Source of the DNA: Oscheius dolichura
Lineage: Eukaryota; Nematoda; Chromadorea; Rhabditida; Rhabditidae
Assembly (NCBI GenBank): GCA_932521035.1
Contig: OW051495.1
Coordinates: 7,192,001 to 7,256,000 of the forward strand
DNA length: 64,000 bases
Direction: 5' to 3'
Translations under genes and position numbers: made by a program
Notes under the pieces: generated by a model
What the model saw: the letters and a program-made list of their open reading frames with translations, nothing else
Databases searched by the model: none
Told to the model about the DNA's origin: nothing
In this document: one piece after another, positions 24,230-34,900 of the stretch
How the letters are laid out: each line of letters begins with the position of its first letter
How positions within the stretch are numbered: the stretch's first letter is position 1

Positions 24230-26170
24230 CAGGGGTGGGCGGAAGAGATTTCAAACTTTTCGGAACACGGAAGACGGAATTCCGAGAGGGGCCTAAATTT
24301 TCGGAAGGCGGAAGACGGAATTCCGGAGCCAAAAAAGCCCGGAATTCCGGGTTTTTCGGAACGGAAGACGGAAGTATTTGCCTTCTATATAGTTTCAGAC
24401 TTAACGTCTGTATAACCAATTTTGAGATGCTTTTTCTAATATATTTATTGTTTCAGTCTCTCCGGACGCATACTATCACAAAATCGAATGAAAAACACAA
24501 AAAAATGTGACCAAATGACTGGAATAACAAAAAAATCAACGATCTAAACAGAGTCTAACAGAGGCACGTTTACAATTTACAATTTACAATTTATTCCCAT
24601 AATCAGCGTGTATCACGCGAGGGAAACCTCTTATCCCTTGGTGCTCTTGAACTGCTACAGCGGGACGGCGAGGTGGTAGACCGGTACTCTCCCAGGTGGC
24701 CAAGTCGACGGGGAGAGGGAGTCCGCATCCATAACCGTTGATGTTGTTGCTGCTTCTGTTGGTAGAAGTCGCTGGCGGGCAAGGATGTTGAATCCAGTAG
24801 AGCCTACGGCCTCACGATGCTCCAATCCGGCTTGAGGTCGGGATCCTGTCCTTTGTCACGGCAGCAGGCGGCAGAGAAATGGGGACCGACCGCCCGCGGG
24901 GTGGAAAGGAACAGAACCCAAAGAGGCACGTTCAACTTGAGAAAAAGTAATTGTTCTAATGTAGTGTGAGACATACATTTTCGCAAGTCACTGACTAAAT
25001 AACCGGCTGAAGAAAATAATCGTTCGCTCTCACAGGAAGTTGCTGGACAGCATAGATATTTGTAAGCCAAGTTCTTGAGTAACGGGAACTTTCCCGAGTT
25101 TCTAGCATCGTCCCAAAAAATATCCAAAAAATGTCCAGTTATAGCAAAAAGGTTATGACCATTTTCAGAAGACGACCAGGCATCACAAGTGAGACTTAAG
25201 TCTCTCACAGACGATAGAATATCAACTAGTCTTAACAACGACTGTAAATCAAAGCTGTGATTGCAACACACAAACCTTTCTTTTATTCCAAAAATAGCTG
25301 AGGTATTAAACGCCGACAAATTGTTCGCCTACTCTTGGGTTTGTAACGAGGAGCAATTGTGTTCACAAAGCTTTTGAAACCGTGCCCTTCGATTACAGTA
25401 GGTGGCAGACCATCACAGACGATCCATTTGGTTACCGCTTGGTCAAATCTATTACTTAGTTCACCATCGTCTGTCCAAGCCGAAAGAGCTACTTTGATAG
25501 GTGCTACCTGTATTCGCAGATAAAGTTACAAGTAATATTTTTAATAATAACCTTGGATTGACGAACAACATCTTCTTTCCTCGAAAAACTTAGTAGGCTC
25601 TGCTTTGGATTCTTGGGAACTGCTTTCTTTTCTTCTGGTTGAGCTAACTGCAAACAATACAATATAAATCCACTTAATTTAATTAGTCTAACCTGTGAAA
25701 AAATATCTGGATGCTTCTTTAGCAAATGATGACGCATACAATTCGTTGAACCATCATTTTGCTTCTTCATTGTGACATTACATTGTTTACACAATACCTT
25801 GTCTTCAATTACTTCGAAGTAATCACTGTATTTTAATTTCTTCATTGTTAACTATAAAATATAATCCATGTAAATAGAAAAAGAATAGAATAACAAGAAA
25901 AAAGAAAGAAAAAACTGAAAACAAGTAGGCAAAGAAAAAATGCGGCGAAATTTCGCTGCTCTGCGTAGTTTGCGTACTGAAACAATGGCACGCCCGTCTC
26001 ACCTAAAAATTCTTTTCATCACCACTTCGTACAACAAGAATTAGCTTACTTCCGGATTCACTTCCGTAAAATAGACCTTTTTTCCGGAAGACGGAACACG
26101 GAATTCCGAGCTCAAAAAAGCCCGGAATTCCGGGTTTTCGGAACACGAAACGGAATTCCGCCCACCCCTG
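24230..26170. mobile_element. hAT-superfamily transposon, internally deleted
   Basis: A 1,941-bp element with perfect terminal inverted repeats (CAGGGGTGGGCGG at 24230, CCGCCCACCCCTG ending at 26170) and 8-bp GTCCCGAT target duplications. Next to both ends are multiple copies of the palindrome GGAATTCCG with CGGAACACGGAAGACGGA-like spacers, probably transposase binding sites. The interior carries a minus-strand BED-finger and hAT transposase remnant. Intact ends and target duplication imply a fairly recent insertion, likely mobilised in trans. Confidence 0.93.
24804..25845 (-). pseudogene. Remnant of hAT transposase (BED finger, partial core, dimerisation domain)
   Basis: The N-terminal exon (25845 to about 25550) holds a BED zinc finger: CKQCNVTMKK, then RHHLLKKHPD. 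After an intron comes WTDDGELSNRFDQAV and FVNTIAPRYKPKSRRTICRR, the usual N-terminal hAT region, ending in an in-frame stop near 25.3 kb. Another frame holds LSLTCDAWSSSENGHN (first catalytic Asp region). It then runs directly into FPLLKNLAYKYLCCPATS and SERLFSSAGYLVSDLR, the C-terminal hAT dimerisation domain. Most of the catalytic core between these blocks is missing, so the protein cannot be an active transposase. Confidence 0.85.
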
Positions 26171-26178
26171 GTCCCGAT
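26171..26178. repeat. Right target-site duplication of the hAT element
   Basis: GTCCCGAT, an exact copy of 24222-24229. Confidence 0.9.
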
Positions 26179-26313
26179 AGAGATAAATACTCTTTGGTCA
26201 AGATAATGTCTTCCAGTGCCAACATGGGAAAACAAATCTTGCAGTTTGTTCAGTAATCCCTCAGAAGTGTGTGAAAATGATAGGAGGACGCTATCATCGG
26301 CTTAGCCGCCCGG

Positions 26314-27143
26314 ATGGAACCGATTCTCTATGTTCCTCCAAAAATTAAAGGTTTCCGTTTGAGTGTAAGAGCCTTTCCTTTTCCTGAAAATAGCTACAGG
26401 TGCTGAGTATTGCTGTCTCCTGGATCCTCCTCTCCGTTTCTTATCTGACTTATGCCTTCAATGGAAGTAAACCAAATTATTGGATCGCCGACTTTGCCAC
26501 AGTCGCTTTCCTGTTGGCCATTTGCACATTTCAGCAGAAGGGACTGGTGGAACTGGCGCTATTTTCCATCTCATTGGCAAGTTGTGCCCACTTTCGGAAA
26601 ATCGATTTCCAGGGAATATTCGTAACGCTTGCGATTGTACAGACTGGGCTGCACTACAATTGGCTGATCGAACAAATAAAGTTGCCTCCTTGTGGTATGA
26701 ATACTTCCCATTTCATACAACTCCGTTCTAGAGGCAGATGCAACTACTCCTGCTACTATTTTTGGGAAAACAAACTGTAGTGACTATCGCTGGGATGCTG
26801 GAGGCTGGTTCCTTTTTAGCCTCTTAATGAATCCCTCTTCAGTGACGACCCTCTACATAATCCAAAGTGTGAGCCTCGCCCTGACGCTGCTAATTACCCC
26901 GGCTGTTTATTTTCTAAATATAAAGCTGTTTATTCATCGATGGGCCATGCGGAAGTGGGTTTTTATTGTGAAGGATTTGTTGATATGTTCAGAGTAATTA
27001 TTCTTTCACCTGTGCCTAACATTTTTGGGAAATGTGTAGCCGTACAAACGGATCCGATAGAAGATGAAGGAGAACAGGAAACTGGTCAAGTTATAGAGGA
27101 AGAAGACGAGGGAATCGACGTCGACGGCTCAGTGGCCATCTGA
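26314..27143 (+). CDS. Four-pass membrane protein, paralogue 1 of a tandem trio
   Basis: Not recognised as a named family. It starts MEPILYVPPKIKGFRLS. TM1 is VLSIAVSWILLSVSYLTYA, TM2 is FATVAFLLAICTFQQKGL, and TM3 begins GIFVTLAIVQTG. A loop with cysteines follows (CSDYRWDAGGWF), then TM4 (VTTLYIIQSVSLALTLLI) and the basic cytoplasmic motif NIKLFIHRWAMRK. An acidic tail contains VAVQTDP and EEEDEGIDVD. The topology recalls tetraspanin-like small membrane proteins, but the tetraspanin CCG motif is absent. The intron after SISL (26573) appears to use a GC donor (TTG|GCAAGT); the two paralogues have GT at the same place. Confidence 0.7.
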
Positions 27144-27249
27144 TCATTTTGATAAGATAAATATGAACGTGATTGGGTAATTTGTGGTCTTATTCACCAC
27201 CCGGCGGGTAAAAGTGGCCAATATTCTTCTTCACCGGGTGATAGGGTCG

Positions 27250-28046
27250 ATGGCGCCTTTATCAGCAGAAATGCATTCAAACATCTATCAGCCGCCTCGG
27301 ATCCGAGGACATTTAGTATCTGTAAGTTTCCAACCATCACTGTATACTGTTTTTCTAGCTTCTAGCTTCATTATGCTCCTATCTCCTCCACGGGAATGTT
27401 TCTCTGGTCTATTTATTTTGCATTTTTACCCAAGACAATCTGCTAGTTCCGATCACGTTTGTCTGTATAATAACCAGCTGTCTAACGTGGGAGATGAAAG
27501 GTCTTCCGGAATTGATTGTTTATGCCTGCAGCCTGGTAACTATCATTTTTTACCCCGAATAAATACAGATTTAGGAGGCCAGTTCCGTTTTCGTGTCTTA
27601 TTTGCAAATTCGACACTTTATTACCCTTTTTGAGCTGTTTAAGCAGCCTTCATGTCCAGAGGGTCAGATTGAAAAGAATCATCAATGCAGTAATCTAAAT
27701 TCTTCGCCAGGAGGTGAGTATTATCGAATGTTGTGGGAAACATTAAGATCTTTCAGTGATTCTTTATCTAATCGTTTTTTTCTTCATATTGGCAGTGGAT
27801 TTGATACTCATTCCTGTGACGGGCTATTTTCTGGCCAGTTTTATTCAACACAAATGGAAAATCAGGAAGTAAGAATAAGGAGTATTTTAATAGCTGGCTT
27901 ATAGAGTAAAGTTTATCTCTCCCATGATTGATATCATCGCCTCGACAAGCGGCATGCAGACAGAAGACTGCGACAGAGATCACATAATTATCACATCGAC
28001 GGATATTGTCGTAACTCCGAGTACGAGAAGAAAATGTTTTTTATAA
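27250..28046 (+). CDS. Four-pass membrane protein, paralogue 2
   Basis: The same layout as its neighbours. The N-terminus MAPLSAEMHSNIYQPPRIRG carries the shared Y-x-PP-(K/R)-I-(K/R)-G motif, followed by an intron after a serine codon. A TM1-TM2 exon follows, ending in YACSL before a GT intron. The last membrane segment is VDLILIPVTGYFLASF, then the basic motif IQHKWKIRK and KVKFISPMIDIIAS. The final exon (to 28046) ends KCFL. A second in-frame ATG at 27271 is equally plausible as start and would match the neighbours better in length. It is more divergent than paralogues 1 and 3. Function is unknown. Confidence 0.65.
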
Positions 28047-28152
28047 TAAAGTTGCAATCTTCCTTTCAATCTCTAAAGACCAGAACAGGTCCATTTTTGT
28101 TTCTTGCTTGTCTATTTTCATAGCGCCGGAGCTTATCAGTGGCGCATTCTGA

Positions 28153-29085
28153 ATGGAGCCTATTTTCTACGAGCCCCCGAGGATACGCGGCTACAAGTTA
28201 TCCGTAACCTCTTTCTCTTCTTAATTTTTAATCCCCCCAGGTTCTGAGTATAATTGCCTCCTGGATATTGTTGGTCTTCTCCTCCCTAACATTCTATCTC
28301 TGTGCACAAGAGCCTAACAGTTGGATCAACCTGATCGGGTCCATCTTTTTCGGGGTGGCTATCTGTTCCTTCAAACAAAAGGCTCTTCTAGATCTTGTCG
28401 TCTGCTCTACTTCGTTGGTAAGTCTTCTTTATAGGGCCCTTTTTTGTAACCTTTGAAAGGCGATGTAGTCGGTGATTTCCTCATTTAATCCAATCAACAC
28501 GTTGGCTAAGCCCCGACTCACCGAGGAAGCCACTGATAAGCAGGTGTTTTACGACACAAACATTATGCTTTTCGACGTCACAGATCAACCATACTCTATG
28601 AATCATTTTTTGACAGAGTTCATTCTAGGCCATTTTCACTGTACTGTCAATAGTCCAAGCGGGTCTACACTACCACTGGATTGATTCTCTTATTAAGAGG
28701 CCATCTTGTGGTACAGGCAGTCCTATACGGAAAGAAATAAAAGTTCAGGAGACGAAGGAAAGTCGAAGGTACACTCTGAAACAGAATGCAATGACCACCA
28801 CTGGAATATTGGGTGTTAGTTTGGCTACTTCTCGATAGTTTCCCCTTTTCAGTGAGGTTGTATCTTCTCTTTCAACTGGGAAGTTTGATCCTCACCGTGG
28901 CGATCGTCCCCTTTGCGTATTACCTGAACATCAAGCTCTTTTTACATCGATGGGTTATGAGAAGGTAGCCTTTCTTTGGAAAGGGCAGGAATCATGGATT
29001 CAGGGCAACCATCATCAACGCAGAGAAAATTATTATGGGAAAAGACGCGGCAGTTCAAACAGACTCAGAAGAAGTGTACATTTGA
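28153..29085 (+). CDS. Four-pass membrane protein, paralogue 3
   Basis: Closest to paralogue 1: MEPIFYEPPRIRGYKLS, then VLSIIASWILLVFSSLTFY and SIFFGVAICSFKQKALLDL. The end is LYLLFQLGSLILTVAIVPF, NIKLFLHRWVMRR and a tail with AAVQTDSEE (paralogue 1 has VAVQTDP). The segment expected to encode TM3 (about 28.45-28.70 kb) could not be read in a good frame. The gene may be damaged there, or the exon structure differs. Confidence 0.6.
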
Positions 29086-29202
29086 ATAATAAATAATGAC
29101 TCAGAGTGAATGTTGTAGCCCAAAAACTAGGGCATCTCATAATTACGGCAACCGGCTATTTCTGAATATGATAAATCATAGTCTGCGTTTCAAGGTTATA
29201 AT

Positions 29203-29837
29203 TTATCGAAAAGGTGCAACCGACAATAACCGCATATTTGTGTTTGGTCGTCTTCGGTGGGTTTGACATGTATTCCTTTTTGTGCTTCTCATCTTCTTTT
29301 TTGTGTTTGCTTTAACAATTTTCGGAATGTCAACTGTTGACAATCCGATGCTTTTTCTTCTATCGTCGTGCTCCTCATATACAGCGACATTCGAGACATC
29401 CAGTGGCATCAAATGAAGGCTTTGATGTTTGTCGCAGAGCCATGAACAGCAGTTCTTTTGCAAACGCCGTGCTGAAACAGTGGCGGTCAATCTCCATTTC
29501 AACCCAATAACTGACTCTGTGGTAATCAATCCATTTTGATCGTTAAGTCTTGACATTTGTGGATAGTAACAACAAAAATCATGTAGACAGGAGCTTCGTG
29601 AGGCGTCAACGCCGGATGAAACTAAACATTGTACTGTACTGGGTCACCACCCGTCAAATCACCTCTTGGATGTTCCCGAAGATGAGTAGAGAGACATCTT
29701 TTTTTTGCACACATAGTTGTTGATCCATACCAAACACATAAATTGCTGCATACCTCACATCTTACAGATTCGTATCTCATTGATGTTGAGCATAAGACCT
29801 CTAAACCGTCCTGAAGACTAACGTTTGTTGCAAAATC
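29203..29837 (-). CDS. Small Cys/His-rich protein, zinc-finger-like
   Basis: Not recognised. Two exons join across an intron of about 33 bases (GTGATTTG...GTACAG). The first carries CEVCSNLCVWYGS, then KKRCLSTHLREHPR, a C-x2-C ... H-x3-H arrangement. The second continues VQCLVSSGVDASRSSCLHDF, then CCYYPQMSRL, KNCCSWLCDKHQSLH and a basic tail KANTKKKMRSTKRN. The spacing of Cys and His suggests metal binding, and the basic tail would suit nucleic-acid binding (inference). The start lies upstream; the minus-strand sequence at 30.19-30.08 kb could be a first exon. It could also be a domesticated or decayed transposon protein. Confidence 0.45.
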
Positions 29838-30232
29838 CTAAAAAATCCTCACTTGGTAGCCTAAAAACAGCTATCTGCTTGTCCTTGCGATAGGCATTTC
29901 TGTTTTTGAATCCAGAAAGCCGAAAACAGAAACGGCATCCATCCACCGGTTGAAAAAAACGAGACTGGATCTATGCCAGATCTAGAAAATAATATTATCA
30001 GAGGTTGTAGAGAATGAATGAGATAGAAAACGAAATAATGAATAAGAAGTGGCACGAGAAAGGAAAAGGAGACTTTCGTTGATTTGTTTTTCATCGCTTC
30101 AGCAGGAAATGCGTGTGCTGTCTGTGCTTTTGCAGGCGCCGCACGGTCGTGGATATTCGCTGTTCTCCCATTTCTGTTGCTATTCAACTTGTCTCTAGAG
30201 ATGTTTCATACTTTTCTTTGTCCTTTTCAGGT

Positions 30233-31963
30233 ATGAATCTGCTCTCCAACGGGTTTAATTCCCTCTTTGAGGAGACACAGGAGAAATTGCCCGAGTCGCA
30301 AATAATCCACAGAGGTTTTGCTGTGAATAATATGTTGATAAGGTTTATTTTTCAGAAAATGAACGGACAAATCTGCTCACAATTACCCGGGTGGTATTGC
30401 GCTCCTTTTTGGAACAATCAATGAAGGGTACCAGCAGGTCAGTCTTCTTTTTTATCCTTTTTATCCGTCTCTAGGGTGATCGAAACTGACGTCCAACCCC
30501 TCTGCGACCTTCTAATGATGTTGGAAAAGACTCTATGGCATGGGTTTCGCTCTTCAGGTTTATTTTCGGTTTACTTTTCGATATCCACATTTAGCCCAGA
30601 AAACAGTAATATTTCTAAAGTCACCGGATGCAGAACTGTGGGGACTGATCGGGAAAATAGCCAAATCATCGGAAACAATGAAAGAATCCGTCTCGTGTGT
30701 GGATCAACTCGAAAGTCTCAGGTTTTCATCTCTTATTCTCTATAGATTTCCCGTTATAGAGCCCCAATCTGTAAAATTAGAGCCTTCCTCAGGATCAGTT
30801 TAATGCAGAAGAGGCTGAGTGACTTCTTCTCAGATATAACACAATCCTCCCTCCTCAAGTAGGCCCCCGGTTAATCATAGGCTTATTCCCATTCCAGGGA
30901 CTACTACGAGCCGTGGGCATTAATGCGCCACGAGACGATTATCCATATTTCCGGCGGGTTGATGGGGTTGAGAGTGCTCGACTGCAATCTCTCGCTGAAT
31001 AATGAACGTCTACAGGTGGCAAACTTCTTTTTTTAGATTTAGAGCCATTTTTCAGGATATTCCCTTGAGTGTTGACCTCTCACCCTACATAAAACTACCG
31101 ACAGTATCACTAGACGAGAAAAATGGAACAATTGTGAGTTTTGTTGTGTAATTGAAAGACAACAGAACAATACAGGCGGCGTTGGGTGTAGATGATGAGA
31201 AGAAGCGTTTGCTCGACCAGAACAGCTACCTGGAAGAAAGAATAAGACAACTGACGTGAGGCTACCCTTCATTCTTATTGGATGATCCCTTGTTTCAGGT
31301 GCAATATGGAAAATATGAAGAAGAAACTGGATTCAAGTGACACGATCAGTCAGAAGAGTGGGATCAACCTAGACACGGAGGTAGAATTCATGTATTGTTG
31401 TAGCAGATCGGAGTTCAGATGATCAGCTTCAAAGCCCTTGAGGAGTCCAGTGGAAGGTATTCTCAGGACTCAGCTTTCCAAGATGAGAGACTCGAACTAC
31501 TCGGCCAGGTGGCGGTTTTCCCTGTTATTCACTTTCGTCTTATATTTTAGATAACGGAAAAGGAAGACACCGTACGTCTTCTTCAACAACAGCTTACTGA
31601 TACAAAGGCATTGAACGCGGATCTGTATTTGAAGGTCCGACACGCAGAAGATTGTTGTAGAAAAGTGGAGCAGGACTTTGTTCTGGAAAAGAATCGACAC
31701 AAATCGGTAGTATTGGCCGATTGGGACTTTCAATGGGTTTCATTTAGGAGGTCAATCAATATGCTATCAATAACCAGACGCTGAAAAAAAGAATAGAATA
31801 TCTGGAACAAGAATTGAAGAAGAAAAAGATGAATAAAGTAGAAGGTACTGTCTAAAGCTCGCTCCTTTTAAACATTAAACTTTTAGAACCTGTTGAGACG
31901 ATTCCGGAGATAAACTATAAAATGGAACAGCCAGACGACGAGAATGCCCACCCACTTATGTAA
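30233..31963 (+). CDS. RUFY-type RUN-domain coiled-coil protein without FYVE finger
   Basis: Adaptor of the RUN and FYVE domain (RUFY) family, which links small GTPases to endosome and lysosome traffic. Exon 1 reads MNLLSNGFNSLFEETQEK. The RUN domain follows: ERTNLLTITRVVLRSFLEQ (30.36-30.42 kb), PLCDLLMMLEKTLWHGF, SPDAELWGLIGKIA, then DYYEPWALMRHETIIHISGG and GLRVLDCNLSLNNERLQ, which closely match RUFY1/2 (E-PNALMMEEE...GLLVGLNV-DAN). Coiled coil from about 31.17 kb: KKRLLDQNSYLEERIRQL, then LLQQQLTDTKALNADLYLK. It ends EQPDDENAHPLM with a stop at 31963. No FYVE cysteines are present. A TTTTCAG acceptor lies two bases before the ATG (30229-30230). Confidence 0.82.
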
Positions 31964-34900
31964 TAACTAGCCTAAACTTAATCATTTTCATAACCTTGTA
32001 CATTGCTTACTTATCCTTTCCCCACTCCTACTTCACCATGTAGATATCTCTCGCTCGAATTCTGTGAATATGAGAATGTGATCCGGTCCTGTGATTGTTT
32101 TTACTTATTGGTTGTGTGACCAAGCCATAATTTGTTCCCTTCAATAATGTGCAATAGAATAAACCATGCTGGTCAAGCTACTTCTACAGTAACTACTCTT
32201 AGAGAGAATGTGTTCTGGTGTACTTGGCAACGGCTTCAATTACCCCGTTGAACTCTTCTCTCCGCTCGTAAAAAGACCATAAAGTGTTTACATCTTTTTT
32301 TGCTACGGATCAAGCTTTTTCCTTCCCACACCCTCCTACTTTTTATAGCACCGGGCGGTGACGTCGTAGTCTGGCGTTTTCTCCCTTCGACCGGCCCGGA
32401 ATTCTAAGATCTCCACGCTTTCGTTGTCAGTGATACGGCCTTTTCAGCCCCTCCGTTGATGAATGACCGTAAACGGGCAACGGTCCACTATCTGCGACCA
32501 TCTTCTGCTTATTCTCTTCTTATTCGACACGTGAGCCAGCTGTTCCAATGGACAATGGACCAAACAGGGAGAAAAAGAGAAAAGCAACCAGGTTGGTTTG
32601 ACGAGGACCCCTTTTGATCTTGCGGAAGCTTCTGTTTGGTTGTTTTTGGTCCTCATAAATTGTAACCTTAGAAGGCATGAAACGTCACATCTGACTTGTG
32701 AGCTAAGCAAATATTACGCACAAATGGACCCTCTATAACATCACTTTTCCGTGTTCATTGTAGTGGACTACACCATGGAACAACTCGAAACACGGAGAAC
32801 AGCTGAGTGTTTGCCATCCGTCAGGGAGGGGGGAAGTGAAACCGAAGTAGACCGAGGGATGTGTCCACTTCACATCTTTTGATTTCGATCTATTTTTAGT
32901 AGATTACGTGAACATTATGTGAAAATTAGAGATGTGGGTAGAATAGATTCCTCCTTAACGACTCTTGTCTCGGACACCGCCTCAACTCTGGCCGTCTCCT
33001 TGACCAGGTACCCCAGAGTGACTACGTGTTACTATGGCGGCCGGTATGCTACCCTCCCACCGGATGACCTTCCTCCTCCTCGACCCACCCCAATAATAAG
33101 CTCTCTACTCCCTCTCCCGTTAATACATGGGGGATGCCCTGTCTCCGTCTACCTGAACCACCTGCGTCCCGACCGGACCATTCACTCCTCCTCGGGGGAA
33201 TCCCTATCGCTTATTGTTCTAGTCGCCTACTCTCAGCCCCGTCCGTCAGTCAGTCAACATCCCTTCCTTCCTGTCTGCTGCTGGCCGGTGTATATCGTAA
33301 GTTCTTTTGCAGAGCAGACACACTTTTTATGGGGTTATCAAAAGGGGCCAGACAGGCGGTTCAGAAGTACCGTTTTTTTTCAATGACGCGTATTGCAAAG
33401 AACAGGGAAGCTTTGCATTTTTGTAACCAAGGTCAGAGACGAACTGAGGCTCTAACCCGATTGACGTTAATCACATGGCTAGGCTGGATGTCGGAAAAGT
33501 GTTATTTCGAAGGTCAGGTCAAAGAAGAGATGACGTGCGGTGCTGTAGATACTGCAAACCGGCTTTTATTATTTGTTATGCTGCGGTATTTTGACCAGTT
33601 TTTGAAGGAATATTAGGAAACTATAAAGATACACAAACTGTAATGCTGATTACTGACTAAAGAATCTGTTTGCAAGGGTACAACCCACTTTGCAGTTTAC
33701 TGAAAACGGCGAACTGTGTTGATCGGCTCCCCGATCGACCATTTCGGAGCGAGAGAGAACTCAACGACCAGGTCACCGGTAGATGATAGAAACCACAGTA
33801 CAGAAGCAAGCCAGCTGTTACAACTGTTCCTAGCTCCCCATTCCCAGCAGTTCTGGTCCAGATCAGAGGCGAAGAAATCTTTACACTCGGAGCTGATTGC
33901 GAATAGCTCAGACCCGGGGATTATCCTCCCAAATCTCAGATCGGACCCGCTCTGATCTAGTCCGATCCGTACGTATTCTCTCTACAAAAATAGCTCCTCG
34001 GATTACTGTGAAATCTTTCAAAGTATACTCCTTCGAGGGGGTTGATAGTCTTTGGTGGCAGGTGGTTCTATCCTCGCTTCTCCCTTCACCACTCTCCGTA
34101 ACAGGTGGTCGTGACTCTTTCTTGTCTGACTCACGCCTAGTGCTCCGTTCTTTGAAACAACTACCCCGGAGAGAAGATAACTTCTGCTACGAACTGATCG
34201 AGGGATTTACTGGTTGTTAAGTGACAACAAACATTTCTTTTCATAGTCCTACGCAATGGCAAATAGTCTCATTTTGGGGTCACGTGGTCCCAAACCTGAT
34301 ACTTGTACTTATTTTTGTGGTCGCAATGGTCACCATTAAACTTGATCGGATCTCTTCTCCTATTGTTACTGAAAACACCACGCCGTTCGAGATTTTTGTT
34401 TAGAACCGACACATACCACTTTCTGGGGAGTTCTCTCTACCTCTTTAGACCGAACTCTTGTTTTCCTTTAAAAGTTGTCCTTCCATTTGCAGCGACTAGG
34501 GAAATAAATTAAGTAGGCGGCATGCAACCCGCGATTTATTACCGGTACTCTATCAGGTAACTTCCCCGGTAGTCTTCCAGTGTTCCAGGAGTTTGTTCCA
34601 AGTACGACATCATAGAACCAAGTCCTTTGAAGTGCTACTCCCGAATTCTTGGGCGATGTTTGAGCTTTCTCCCCCTTTCCTGAGATAGTAAACTCGACTG
34701 TACCCAAGCCGTTTACGGTCCTACTGTCCCAAGCGCATGACTTCCCGTTTATGACGGTAATATTGTCGTCACGGGGTCAATTTGTTGCCCCTTCTACTAA
34801 CCCCCTTACTTCCCGTAATCCTCTCCTTCTCCTCTTTTCTTCCTTTGTTCTCTGTCATTCCATAAACTTCAGTCCACCGAGTGACGAAAGCCGGCTCGAG

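Noticed and set aside
32919-33616. Overlapping 155- and 160-codon frames
   Set aside because: Proline/serine-rich low-complexity readings in two frames at once, with no motif.
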